In this document: positions 26,095 through 34,573 of the stretch, piece by piece
Layout of the letters: every line of letters starts with the position of its first letter
How positions within the stretch are numbered: the stretch's first letter is position 1
Assembly: GCA_022710485.1 (NCBI GenBank)
Contig: JAKLGU010000006.1
Span: 1 to 64,000, forward strand
Reading direction: 5' to 3'
Source: Gemmatimonadota bacterium
GTDB taxonomy: Bacteria; Gemmatimonadota; Gemmatimonadetes; Gemmatimonadales; GWC2-71-9
DNA length: 64,000 nucleotides
Program-made: the position numbers and the translations under genes
The notes under the pieces: model-generated
What the model was told of the DNA's origin: nothing
Seen by the model: only the letters and a program-made list of their open reading frames with translations
The model's database searches: none

Positions 26095-26444
26095 CAGGCG
26101 AGGTGCTCCGCCGCGCGGCGCAGCTCGAGGCGGACGAGGCCGACGTTCACCGCGGCGTCGGTGACCGCGACCACCAGCAGGTCGCCGGGGGCGGGGACGG
26201 CCAGCAGGGCGCCGCGCTCCGCCTGCAGGTGCACGAACGCCGGCGCGGTGCGACCCGCCGCCTCCGTCGCACGCCCCAGTCGGGCCACGACCCCCGCCGT
26301 GAGGGCTGCCACTGCCGCGCCGTCGATGCCCTCCATGGAGGACTCCGCCACCACCAGCCCCTCCTCCGCCGAGACGATCATCGCGCCGCGCACCCCGCGG
26401 ACGCGGGTGATGGACTCCAGCGACCCCACGATGTCGAGCCTCAC
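26094..26444 (-). CDS. Roadblock/LC7 protein (second of three), MglB-like
   Basis: A compact 116-residue roadblock domain, the size of MglB. It shows MIVSAEEGLVVAESSM, a helix AAVAALTAGVVARLGRAT, then FVHLQAERGALLAVPAPGDLLVVAV and a C-terminal helix. In known systems such proteins homodimerise and stimulate MglA GTP hydrolysis. The GTG at 26444 is chosen because it overlaps the upstream stop as GTGA; an earlier start would lie inside the neighbouring gene. Of the three, it is the closest in form to an MglB. Confidence 0.78.
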   Translation of the reverse strand: MRLDIVGSLESITRVRGVRGAMIVSAEEGLVVAESSMEGIDGAAVAALTAGVVARLGRATEAAGRTAPAFVHLQAERGALLAVPAPGDLLVVAVTDAAVNVGLVRLELRRAAEHLA

Positions 26445-27292
26445 GCGGCGCCCTCCAGCCACCGGCGCGCCGCCTCGGCGGCGCGCTCGGCCTGCAGCGC
26501 GAGACGCCCGATCGGCACGCTGTTGTCCCGCACGAGGAGCAGCAGCGATTCCGGGGTCGGCGCGCAGAGAAAGAGGTTCGCGTCCGTCGTTTCCCCGGCG
26601 ACGCTGGTCCAGGACCCGAGATGCAGGAGGCGCGCGGCACGGGTCGCGTCGCGGAAGACGCCGGCGAGATGCGCGGCCACCGCGTCCCCCACCGCGGTCC
26701 CGTCCGGGGCCGACAACCCGCCGCCGATCCGGAGCCCGTTCCCGTCGAGCAAGAGGAGACCGTCCTGGGCCCCTTCCAACCCGGCGAAGACGGCCCTGCC
26801 GCCCGGAAGCGGGGGAGGGAGCGGCTCCGGTTCCGCGGCGACGGGCGGGGTCGCACCCGCCGCGGGTGCGGACGCGAGGGCCGGCAGGGCGAGGGCTTCC
26901 CGCACTCTCGCCACCGCCGCCGCCACCCCCTCGGCCCCGGGATCGGCGGCGTGGGCCGATTCAAGGTGCTCCAGCGCCTTGGGGAGGTCACCGGCGACGT
27001 AGAACAGGAAGCCGATCCCCTTGTGCGCGCCGGCGTGCCTGGGATCGAGGCGGAGGGCGATGTCCCACTCGTCGAATGCCCGCTCGAGATCGCCCTGGTC
27101 CCCGAGGACGCGGGCCAGCAGGTCGTGCGCGTCGGCCAGGTCGGGATACCGGGTCAGGCCGGCGAGCGCGATCTTTTCCGCCGCCTCGAGCTGCCCGCGA
27201 CGGCGCAGCGCCTCCCCGAGCGGCAGGAAGACGAGGCTCGACGGATCGGCCGCGAGCTGGGACGTCAGGACGCGGATGTCTTCAATGCTCAC
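26441..27292 (-). CDS. TPR protein with C-terminal roadblock domain
   Basis: A 283-residue protein. Residues 1-135 contain TPR hairpins (PLGEALRRRGQLEAAEKIAL, then AHDLLARVLGDQGDLERAF). A Pro/Ala-rich linker (about 138-165) leads to a roadblock-like domain (GAQDGLLLLDGNGLRIGGGL, LFLCAPTPESLLLLVRDN). The GTG at 27292 is the likely start; it overlaps the upstream DUF4388 gene by 11 bases. It combines both domain types of this cluster in one chain and so may link the TPR scaffolds to the MglA/roadblock module. Confidence 0.75.
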   Translation of the reverse strand: MSIEDIRVLTSQLAADPSSLVFLPLGEALRRRGQLEAAEKIALAGLTRYPDLADAHDLLARVLGDQGDLERAFDEWDIALRLDPRHAGAHKGIGFLFYVAGDLPKALEHLESAHAADPGAEGVAAAVARVREALALPALASAPAAGATPPVAAEPEPLPPPLPGGRAVFAGLEGAQDGLLLLDGNGLRIGGGLSAPDGTAVGDAVAAHLAGVFRDATRAARLLHLGSWTSVAGETTDANLFLCAPTPESLLLLVRDNSVPIGRLALQAERAAEAARRWLEGAA

Positions 27293-28439
27293 GGCGTCCT
27301 CCCAGTGCGTCCTTGAGGGTTTCCACGGCAATCCGCCACCGACGGACCGTCTCCTCGCGCCCGCGCTCGCTGTCGGCGCGCGGGGCCAGCGCCTCCCAGC
27401 GCGCCCAGGCCTCGAGCGCGGGTCCGAAATGGGCCCGGCCCACCTCCGCCAGCCCCAGCAACCGGAGGGCCGCCGGCATGTCCGGCTCGCACCGGAGCGC
27501 CTGAGTCAGGCGGAGGATCGCCTCGTCGTAGCGGGCCTCCGCCACCAGGACCCGCCCGAGTACGAGGTGGGCCGACGCGGATTCCGCGAACGCCAGCACC
27601 GCCTCCTCCGCGGTGAAGCGGGCCCGCGCGACCTCGCCGAGGAGCAGCGCCTCCTCGACCGCGGCCACGAGCACCGCCAGGTCCTGCACCGTCGCCTCCG
27701 CGTCCTGGCCGATGCCCGCCGGCTCGGCCATCGCGATGACGCCGGCCGCGGCTAGTCCGAACAGCGTCCGGGCGACGTCGAAGTCGGAGCGGCCGAGGCG
27801 GCCGGCAAGCGAGCGGACGTCGGTCGCCCCGTCGATTCCCGCAAGCACCTCCCACTCGAAGGGGAGGAGGTCGAGCTGCGCGCCCTCGTCATCGGGCGAC
27901 CCGATGAACCGCGGGACGACGCCGAGATGGGGCACCTTCGCCTCGATGCGGGACCACTCGTCGATGCGGCGCGCCGCCTCCATCAACAGCGATTCGGTCG
28001 GGATGCGCACGGTCGCCTCGCCGAGCGCCGCGGGCAACGGGCCGTCCTCGAAAGAAAAATAGCCTTCCGACCAGCTCATCAGCTCGAAGATGACCTCCTC
28101 GACCTGGGCCCGGATCTGCCGCTCGAGCTCCTTGCGCGGGAGCGCCCCCATCTCGACGAGGATGTCGCCCAGCCGGTGCCCTGGCCGGCTGCGCTGGATG
28201 GCGGCCGCCCGCGCCACCTCCTCCTCCCGCACCTTGCCGCCCCGGACGAGCAGCGCGCCGAGCGGATGCGGATTGCTGCGGATTTCCGCGGCGATCACGC
28301 CGCCGTTGGCGAAGTACACGACGCCGGCGTTCTGCCGGAGCTCGGACGTCACGCGCAGCACCCCCGTCTTCCGCCCCAGGTCGAGCAACTGGAAGACGTC
28401 GTGGATCTGCAGTTCCTTCAGCGGGCCTTCGATCGGCAC
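27282..28439 (-). CDS. DUF4388 (PATAN) protein with MshEN-like repeats and short TPR region
   Basis: A 385-residue paralogue of the N-terminal part of the longer DUF4388/TPR protein. Residues 1-55 are DUF4388-like (GPLKELQIHDVFQLLDLGRK, VVYFANGGVI). Two 24-residue MshEN-like repeats follow (59-82 and 89-112), the first lacking the initial Arg. Residues 120-230 resemble a winged-helix region, and the C-terminal third is a short TPR-like array. It starts with GTG. Two related proteins in one operon suggest hetero-complexes or two inputs. Confidence 0.72.
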   Translation of the reverse strand: MPIEGPLKELQIHDVFQLLDLGRKTGVLRVTSELRQNAGVVYFANGGVIAAEIRSNPHPLGALLVRGGKVREEEVARAAAIQRSRPGHRLGDILVEMGALPRKELERQIRAQVEEVIFELMSWSEGYFSFEDGPLPAALGEATVRIPTESLLMEAARRIDEWSRIEAKVPHLGVVPRFIGSPDDEGAQLDLLPFEWEVLAGIDGATDVRSLAGRLGRSDFDVARTLFGLAAAGVIAMAEPAGIGQDAEATVQDLAVLVAAVEEALLLGEVARARFTAEEAVLAFAESASAHLVLGRVLVAEARYDEAILRLTQALRCEPDMPAALRLLGLAEVGRAHFGPALEAWARWEALAPRADSERGREETVRRWRIAVETLKDALGGRREH

Positions 28440-28442
28440 CCG

Positions 28443-31136
28443 TTACTCCGCCGTGGCGGTGAAGATGTGGACCAGGTCCCGCGTCGAGCGGAGCTGGTTC
28501 CGGGCGGTGGCGGCCAGCGGACTCCCCGGATCGGCCCGCACGACGGCCTCCCACTGATCGGAGGCCTCGCGGTACCGGCGCGCCCGGACCAGCGCCGCGC
28601 CGTACGCGAGACGGGCCGGACCGGCTTCCGGGTCGAACCGCAAGACACGCTCAAACGCCTCGATCGCCTTGTCCGGGCGTCCATCCTCCAGGAGGAGTTC
28701 GCCGAGCAGCGTGAGCGCCTCGAGGTCCCAGGGATCGGCCCCGAGCAGTGCGATGAGCGGCGCGATGGCCGCCTTCGGCGTGTCCACGCGGCGCAGGAGA
28801 CGGGCGAGCGCCCGTGCCGCCTCGGAGTAGGTCGGCAGAAGGTCGAGCGCCCGCCGGTACGCGAGACGTGCGCCGGTCCAGTTCTGCCGCTCCTCCTCCA
28901 AGGTGCCGAGTTCGAGCCAGACCTGCACCAGCCCGCTGTCGAGTTGCAACGCCGCCTGGTACGCGTCGAGGGCCGCCTCCCGCTCCCCAAGCCGGCGCGA
29001 GACGCCGGCCTGGAGCTGCAGGAGATCGGCGCGTCCAGGCGCGCGGGCCTGCGCCTCGCGCAGCGCGTCGAGCGCCCGGACCGGGTCGCCGGTGGCGAGC
29101 CGCACGCGCGCGCAGGCGACCAGCGCCTCGACGTGGTTCGGGGCCAGCTGGGCCAGCCCTTCGGCGCCGGCCACTGCCTCTTCCGCGCGGTGGAGGGCCA
29201 GGAGCGAGCGCACCTCGCCCAGCAGGGCGCCGACGTCCGCCGGGTCCGCGGCACGCGCTTCCCGGTATCGCTCGAGCGCTTCGCCGTGCAGGCCGCGCTT
29301 GCCGAAGATGTCGCCGAGCAGGACGGCCACGCGGCCGCGCGCGGCGCCGCGGGCCACGGCCCGCGTGAGCTCGGCGGAGGCCAGCTCCAGCAGCCCCTTG
29401 CTGATGTAGTCCCGCGCGAGCGCCAGCGCCGCCTCCTCGGCCGCCGGGGGCGCGGGCGCCGCGGCCGCCGCCGGTGCAAGGTCGTCGAAGATCCCCTCGA
29501 GCACGCTGGCGTCGAACACGAAGGCGTCGCCGAGGTCGGCCGCGGTCACGTCGGCGCTGATTTCCGGCACGATCGAGATGAGCGGGTCCTCGTACTGCAG
29601 GTCGATCGCGAGCTGGAACTTCTGCTGGATGTAGTACGGCTCGAGCTCGAGCGCCCGCTTGGTGGCGCGCAGCGCGCCGTCGAAATCGCCCAGCTGGCTC
29701 AGCGTGAAGCTGAGGTTGTAGTGCGCGGAGGCGTAGCCTGGGGCGGCGTCCACCGCGCGCGCGAAGGCGTTCTTCGCGTCGGCGTAGCGGTGCAGCTCCA
29801 TGAGCACGAGGCCGATCCCGTTCCACGCGGCCGCGTTGTCGGGATGGTCGGCCAGCACGGCGCGGAAGGTCTCGAGCGCCGGCTGGAAGCGGCGCAGCTG
29901 GAAGAGGAGGAGCGCGAGGTTGAGGCGTGGCGCGGCGAGCTGGCGCTGCACCTGGAGCGCCGCCCGAAACGCCGCCTCGGCCTCGCCGGTGCCCGGGTCG
30001 TGGGCCAGGAGGACGCCGAGGTTGTTCCAGGCGAGCGCGTAGTCCGCATCGAGCGAGATGGCGCGCTCATAGGAATCCCGGGCGGCGTCGCGTCGGCCGG
30101 CCTGGTGGAGGCAGACGCCCCGCTCGTTCCACACCTTGGGGGAGTCGGCGTGCTCCTCGACGAGGGCGTCGTAGAGCTCGAGCGCACTGTCGAGGTCGCG
30201 GCGCAGGAGTTGGACTTCCGCCATCGCCTGCAAGGTGAGGCGCCGGTCCTCCCCATGGTCGAGGGCGAGGCGGTACTCGCGGAGCGCTTCCGGGTAGTAG
30301 CCCTTCTGGCGGAAGGCGAGGCCGAGGTTGAAGTGGGCGAGCGTGCCGCCGTCGGCCAGCGCGGGGCGCATGGAATCCGCCAGCGATTGCCGCCCCGGCG
30401 CCGAGCCGTCGTCCGGGTGGTCGATCGTCAGGTTGGCCTGGGCCCGCCCGAGGGTCGGGTTGAGCGCGATGGCGCGCTTGGTGGCCGCGCGCGCCTCGTC
30501 ATGCAAGCCCATGTCCCCGAGGACGAAGGCGAGGAGGTAGTGCGCGTCCGCGTAGTCGGGATTGCGGTGGACCGCCTGGCGGAGCGTCTCGAGCGCGGCC
30601 TCGTTCAGGCCCCGGTTGTAGAGCGCTTCGCCGTAGTAGAAGAGGGCGACCGGGCTGTCCGGGTCCTGCTCGGCCGCGCGGCGAAACCATTCCTCCGCCA
30701 CCTCGACGCGGCCCCGCGCCTTCTCGGCGAGCCCCAGCTGGAGGAGCGCGGGAATGTCGTCGGGGTGCCATGCGAGGAGCGCGTCGAACTCCGCCACCGC
30801 CTCGTCGGTGTGACCGAGGGCGGCGTAGGCCCGGGCCAGTTCCCACCGCGCCTCCCGGTCGCCCGCGTTTCGACGGAGCCGCTCGCGCAGCTCGGCCACG
30901 CGGCGGTCGTAGTAGCCACTGGCCCGGTAGGTGATTTCCAGGTTGCCCTGCGCCACCTGCATGCGCGGATCGAGCTCGAGGGCGCGGGAAAACTCGGCCA
31001 CGGCCTCGGGGATGAGGCCCTTCTGGTAGTAGAGGACGCCGAGGTTGTTGTGGGCGCCGGCGTCGGACGGGTCGATGCGGCGGGCGAACGACCGCAGGAC
31101 CGCGAGGTCCCGTTCGGGCAGCGCCGGACTGCCCAT
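28443..31136 (-). CDS. Large TPR scaffold protein (about 20 repeats)
   Basis: An 897-residue soluble protein made almost wholly of TPR hairpins, in two blocks: about 20-510 and 560-880. The break between them (about 512-558) is an acidic, hydrophobic stretch (for instance DPLISIVPEI) followed by an Ala/Pro linker, and may be a binding segment. There is no signal peptide. In Myxococcus, the TPR protein SgmX is an effector of MglA; this protein is of similar type and lies in the mglA operon, so an effector or scaffold role is plausible but not shown. It is three bases from genes on both sides. Confidence 0.75.
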   Translation of the reverse strand: MGSPALPERDLAVLRSFARRIDPSDAGAHNNLGVLYYQKGLIPEAVAEFSRALELDPRMQVAQGNLEITYRASGYYDRRVAELRERLRRNAGDREARWELARAYAALGHTDEAVAEFDALLAWHPDDIPALLQLGLAEKARGRVEVAEEWFRRAAEQDPDSPVALFYYGEALYNRGLNEAALETLRQAVHRNPDYADAHYLLAFVLGDMGLHDEARAATKRAIALNPTLGRAQANLTIDHPDDGSAPGRQSLADSMRPALADGGTLAHFNLGLAFRQKGYYPEALREYRLALDHGEDRRLTLQAMAEVQLLRRDLDSALELYDALVEEHADSPKVWNERGVCLHQAGRRDAARDSYERAISLDADYALAWNNLGVLLAHDPGTGEAEAAFRAALQVQRQLAAPRLNLALLLFQLRRFQPALETFRAVLADHPDNAAAWNGIGLVLMELHRYADAKNAFARAVDAAPGYASAHYNLSFTLSQLGDFDGALRATKRALELEPYYIQQKFQLAIDLQYEDPLISIVPEISADVTAADLGDAFVFDASVLEGIFDDLAPAAAAAPAPPAAEEAALALARDYISKGLLELASAELTRAVARGAARGRVAVLLGDIFGKRGLHGEALERYREARAADPADVGALLGEVRSLLALHRAEEAVAGAEGLAQLAPNHVEALVACARVRLATGDPVRALDALREAQARAPGRADLLQLQAGVSRRLGEREAALDAYQAALQLDSGLVQVWLELGTLEEERQNWTGARLAYRRALDLLPTYSEAARALARLLRRVDTPKAAIAPLIALLGADPWDLEALTLLGELLLEDGRPDKAIEAFERVLRFDPEAGPARLAYGAALVRARRYREASDQWEAVVRADPGSPLAATARNQLRSTRDLVHIFTATAE

Positions 31137-31139
31137 CGA

Positions 31140-31760
31140 TCAGCCGACGCGGATGGCGTCGAAAATGGCCCGCAGCGACGCCAAATCCGGCAGGAGGAGG
31201 AAGTGCCCCTTCAGGTCGGGCGACTCGCCCTCGAACTGGAACTCGGACTCGACGCAGAAGACGTAGTCGCGTTCCGAGCCGAAGTTGAGGTAGGTCGAGG
31301 TCAGGACGGCGGCGCTGAGGTCCACCACGAGGCTGGGCACCGAGGGCACCAGCATCATTCCCATGAAATCGCTGAGCGCGTTCAGGTAGGCGCTGCTGAG
31401 GATGTTGCCCACCTCCTTGATGCCCGACTGCTCCATCACGCCGAATTCGGTCGTCGTGCCAGCGGGGCGACGGAGGAGGATGTCGCACAACGCGCGGGCC
31501 GACGGCTCCGGGAAGAGCAGCAGGGTGCGGCCCGTGAGGTCGCCCATCATGTGCATCAGGACGGCCGCGACCACCTCCTCGGGATGGCCCAGCACCTCGG
31601 GCACCTCCTCGAGCGGCGTGACCGTCACCTCCGGCACGCTGATCATGATCTTCTTGTTGGTCATCTGGGAGAGCGCCGTCGCGGCGTGCCCCGCCCCGAT
31701 GTTCGCCACCTCCTTGAGGGCGTCGAACTGGAGCTCCTTCAGATCGCGCACGTCTTCCAT
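31140..31760 (-). CDS. cheC: CheY-P phosphatase CheC
   Basis: A 206-residue CheC. Both copies of the active-site E-x-x-N signature are intact: Glu17/Asn20 in LKEVANIGAGHAATAL and Glu116/Asn119 in IKEVGNILSSAY. CheC dephosphorylates CheY-P and is activated by CheD, which is also in this cluster. The ATG at 31760 is chosen over an upstream start because it leaves a ten-base gap to cheA rather than an overlap with non-family sequence. Confidence 0.93.
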   Translation of the reverse strand: MEDVRDLKELQFDALKEVANIGAGHAATALSQMTNKKIMISVPEVTVTPLEEVPEVLGHPEEVVAAVLMHMMGDLTGRTLLLFPEPSARALCDILLRRPAGTTTEFGVMEQSGIKEVGNILSSAYLNALSDFMGMMLVPSVPSLVVDLSAAVLTSTYLNFGSERDYVFCVESEFQFEGESPDLKGHFLLLPDLASLRAIFDAIRVG

Positions 31761-31770
31761 ACGGGTCTCC

Positions 31771-33714
31771 CTAGACGAGGGCCGCGGCATCCAAGATCAG
31801 CGCCGGTGTGCCGTCCGCGAGGATTGTGGCGCCGCTGAACAGCGGCGCCGTTCCCTTCGGGGCGTCGAACGGCTCGACGACGACTTCCTGCTGTCCCATC
31901 AACGAGTCCACCACCACGGCCGAGCGGCGGTCCCCGACCTCCAGCACCAGCCCAGGCCGGCGGGGCGGGACCTCGCCCCCGTCCACCCCGAGCAAGGCCC
32001 GGAGGTGCACGATGGGGATCACCCGCTCCCGCAGCACGATCGCCTCGCGGCCCTTCACGTCGGTCCGGGGCTGCACGTCAAACTCGACCGTCTCGGCCAC
32101 GTAGGAGAGCGGCAGGAGGTAGCGCTCCGTCCCGACCCTGGCCGTGAGCACCCGCAGGATGGCCAGCGTCAGCGGCAGCCGCAGGGTGAAGGTGGTCCCC
32201 TGGCCCGGCGTGCTCGCGATCTCCACCGCCCCGCCGTGCGCCCGCACCTTCGTCAGCACCACGTCGATCCCGACGCCGCGTCCCGAGACGCTGCTGACGC
32301 GTTCCGCCGTGCTGAATCCGGGCCGCCCCAGCACCTTGAGCAGCAGGTCGTCCGTCAGGATCTCGACCTCGGGCCCGACGACCCCCTCGCGCTTCGCCTT
32401 GGCCAGGATGGCCCGGCGGTCGATGCCGCGACCGTCGTCCTGGATCCTGATGGCGACGCTGCTGTGCTCGCGGGCGGCCGACAGGACGAGGCGTCCCTCC
32501 GGCGGCTTGCCATGGCGCTGCCGCTCATCCGGCGGCTCGAGCCCGTGATCCACGGCGTTCCGCAGGAGGTGGAGCAGCGGATCGCCCAGTTCGTCGAGAA
32601 TGGCGCGGTCGAGCTCGATGCCCTCCCCTTCCATCTCGAACCGGATCTGCTTGCCAAGATGCCGGGCCAGGTCCCGCACCGCGCGGGGAAAGCGGTCGAA
32701 GACCTGCCACACCGGGGTCATCCGCGCTTCGATGATCTCGGCCTGCAGGTCGGACACGAGCCGGCTGATCCGGGCGCCAAGCGCCTCGAGTTCCCCGCCC
32801 GGGTCCAGCTGCGCGAGTTCCAGCAGCCGGTTGCGCGCGACGACGAGTTCGCCGACCTGGCTCATCAGCGCGTCGAGGCGCCGGCGGTCCACCCGGATCT
32901 GCCCGCTGCGGGCCGACGGCGCCGCCGCCGCGGGCACGGCGGCCGACGGGATCCGCCATTCGGCCGTCTGGACGGTGTCGGCGTCGACGGCGACGCTGGC
33001 GATCTCGCCCGCGGCCTCGATGGCCGCGATGATCTGCGATTCGCCCACCGGGGCGTCGAGACGGAAGGTGAACCGGCCGTCGAAACCCTGGACATCGAAG
33101 TTGGCCGCCGGCGGCATGACGCCGGTGACTTTCCCGAGCTGTTCCGCCCGGCGCAGCGCGAGGTGGGCCCGGGCACCGAGGAGCGGCGCGTCCGGCCTGA
33201 TTTCGACCCGCACCACGCGCCCGGCCTCTTCCCCGAAATCCGGCATCGGGAGCGGCGCGGCCGCGGACACCGGGGCGGGCGGCTCGGCCGCCTTCTTCCC
33301 CTTCCGGACGGCGCCCTTGGCTGGCGTCGGGGCGGCGGCGGCCGCCGCGGCCTCGAGCGCCGCCGGCAAGTCGCCCGGGTCGAAACCGCCGTCGGCGCCG
33401 GCAGCCGCCTCGTCGACCCCCCGTTCCAGTGCGTCGATGGCCTTGAGGAGCAGGTCCACGACTCCAGCCCCGGCCGGCGCGCGCCCGGCGCGGACCGCGT
33501 CGAGCAGGTGTTCGGTGCGGTGGGCCAGGTCGGCAAGCCTGCCGTAGCCCATGGTGGCCGCCATGCCCTTGAGCGAGTGGATGGCCCGGAACAGTCCCGC
33601 CACCGCCTCGGTCGACCCCGGCTCCCGCTCCCAATCGAGCAGCAGCCGGTTGCAGGTGGTCAGGTGTTCGCGGCTCTCGGCAAGAAAGAGGGCGGCGTAC
33701 TTGTTCAGGTCCAT
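31771..33714 (-). CDS. cheA: Chemotaxis histidine kinase CheA
   Basis: A 647-residue CheA with the full domain order. P1/Hpt is at 1-105 (phospho-accepting His46 in HSLKG), then an Ala/Pro linker. A P2-like response-regulator docking domain lies at about 165-245, and P3 dimerisation starts near 270 (QIRVDRRRLDALMSQVGELV). P4 carries the kinase boxes (LLRNAVDHGLE, DDGRGID, GRGVGIDVV), and P5 is a CheW-like domain to the C-terminus. It phosphorylates CheY and CheB. It is the only CheA in the window. Confidence 0.95.
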   Translation of the reverse strand: MDLNKYAALFLAESREHLTTCNRLLLDWEREPGSTEAVAGLFRAIHSLKGMAATMGYGRLADLAHRTEHLLDAVRAGRAPAGAGVVDLLLKAIDALERGVDEAAAGADGGFDPGDLPAALEAAAAAAAPTPAKGAVRKGKKAAEPPAPVSAAAPLPMPDFGEEAGRVVRVEIRPDAPLLGARAHLALRRAEQLGKVTGVMPPAANFDVQGFDGRFTFRLDAPVGESQIIAAIEAAGEIASVAVDADTVQTAEWRIPSAAVPAAAAPSARSGQIRVDRRRLDALMSQVGELVVARNRLLELAQLDPGGELEALGARISRLVSDLQAEIIEARMTPVWQVFDRFPRAVRDLARHLGKQIRFEMEGEGIELDRAILDELGDPLLHLLRNAVDHGLEPPDERQRHGKPPEGRLVLSAAREHSSVAIRIQDDGRGIDRRAILAKAKREGVVGPEVEILTDDLLLKVLGRPGFSTAERVSSVSGRGVGIDVVLTKVRAHGGAVEIASTPGQGTTFTLRLPLTLAILRVLTARVGTERYLLPLSYVAETVEFDVQPRTDVKGREAIVLRERVIPIVHLRALLGVDGGEVPPRRPGLVLEVGDRRSAVVVDSLMGQQEVVVEPFDAPKGTAPLFSGATILADGTPALILDAAALV

Positions 33715-33718
33715 GGCG

Positions 33719-34081
33719 TCAGCCGAGGACGCGCTGGACCGCCTCGAGCACCCGGGATGGCTGGAAGGGTTTGACCACGAAATCCTTGGCCCCGGCCTGG
33801 ATCGCCTCGACCACCAGTGCTTGCTGGCCCATCGCGCTGCACATCAGGATCTTGGCGTCGGGAGACTCACGGCAGATCTCGCGGACCGCGTCGATTCCAC
33901 CCATGTCGGGCATGACGATGTCCATCGTGACGAGGTCGGGCTTGAGCTGGCGAAACTTCTCGACCGCTTGCACCCCGGTCTCGGCTTCACCCACCACCTC
34001 GAAGCCCGCCTGGGTGAGGATGTCGCTGATCATCGTCCGCATGAAGATGGCATCGTCGCATACCAGGACCGTGTGGCTCAC
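33719..34081 (-). CDS. cheY: Single-domain response regulator CheY
   Basis: A 120-residue receiver domain. The acidic pair Asp9/Asp10, phospho-acceptor Asp54 (VTMDIVMPDM), the switch Ser82 (MCSAMG) and Lys104 (VVKPF) are all in place. It starts with GTG and lies four bases from cheA. No flagellar motor gene is nearby, so its output target may be a polarity or pilus system and not FliM; this is inference from context. Confidence 0.93.
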   Translation of the reverse strand: MSHTVLVCDDAIFMRTMISDILTQAGFEVVGEAETGVQAVEKFRQLKPDLVTMDIVMPDMGGIDAVREICRESPDAKILMCSAMGQQALVVEAIQAGAKDFVVKPFQPSRVLEAVQRVLG

Positions 34082-34099
34082 AGGTCTGTCTCCAGGCGT

Positions 34100-34573
34100 C
34101 TAGGAGGTTCGTGAATTGAAGCGGTCGCCGCCGGCGGCGGCACTGAGCAGCGGCGCCAGAAGCGCCTCGGTGTCGAGCACCACGAAATGACGGCCGTCCC
34201 GTCGTCCAACCGCCTTGACCAGTCGGACGTCCACACCCGGCAGCGCCTCGCGCGCCTCGAGCTGGCCCGCCGGAATTTCGAAGAGGTCGTCCACCCGACC
34301 CACGGCCAGCCCGAGGCGGCGGGTGCCGACGTCCACCACCAGGAGCGCCCCCTCGTGCTCCGGGAGCGGGGCCCGATCCAGCAGTCGGTGCGCATCGACG
34401 ACCGTGAGGAGGGTGCCACGGACGTTGACCAAACCGATGACGGTATCGGGGGCACCCGGGATCCGGGTGGTCGGAAGGGGCGCCAGAATTTCACGGGCCC
34501 GGCTGGCGAGCATCCCGCAGGCCAGGTTGCCCACCTGAAATACGACGACGCGCACCGCCTGGGAGTCAGCCAT
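34100..34573 (-). CDS. CheW-type coupling protein (third)
   Basis: A 157-residue CheW domain: VRVVVFQVGNLACGMLA, then VIGLVNVRGTLLTVVDAHRL and LLVVDVGTRRLGLAVGRVDDL, closing with FVVLDTEALLAP. The ATG at 34573 is chosen; the frame is open further up, but only inside rluD. It overlaps the rluD stop by eight bases, so the che genes may be partly read from the rluD/lspA transcript. It is the most upstream gene of the chemosensory block. Confidence 0.88.
   Translation of the reverse strand: MADSQAVRVVVFQVGNLACGMLASRAREILAPLPTTRIPGAPDTVIGLVNVRGTLLTVVDAHRLLDRAPLPEHEGALLVVDVGTRRLGLAVGRVDDLFEIPAGQLEAREALPGVDVRLVKAVGRRDGRHFVVLDTEALLAPLLSAAAGGDRFNSRTS

Noticed and set aside
25633..26991. A 452-codon open frame ending in a roadblock protein
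   Set aside because: Its first two thirds overlap two better-supported genes in other frames and have the Arg/Pro/Ser-rich look of shadow translation.
27927..31838. A 1303-codon open frame on the plus strand
   Set aside because: It is the complement of well-supported TPR and DUF4388 genes; GC-rich codon use leaves the opposite frame free of stops. Other long plus-strand frames from 1 to 48 kb were rejected for the same reason.
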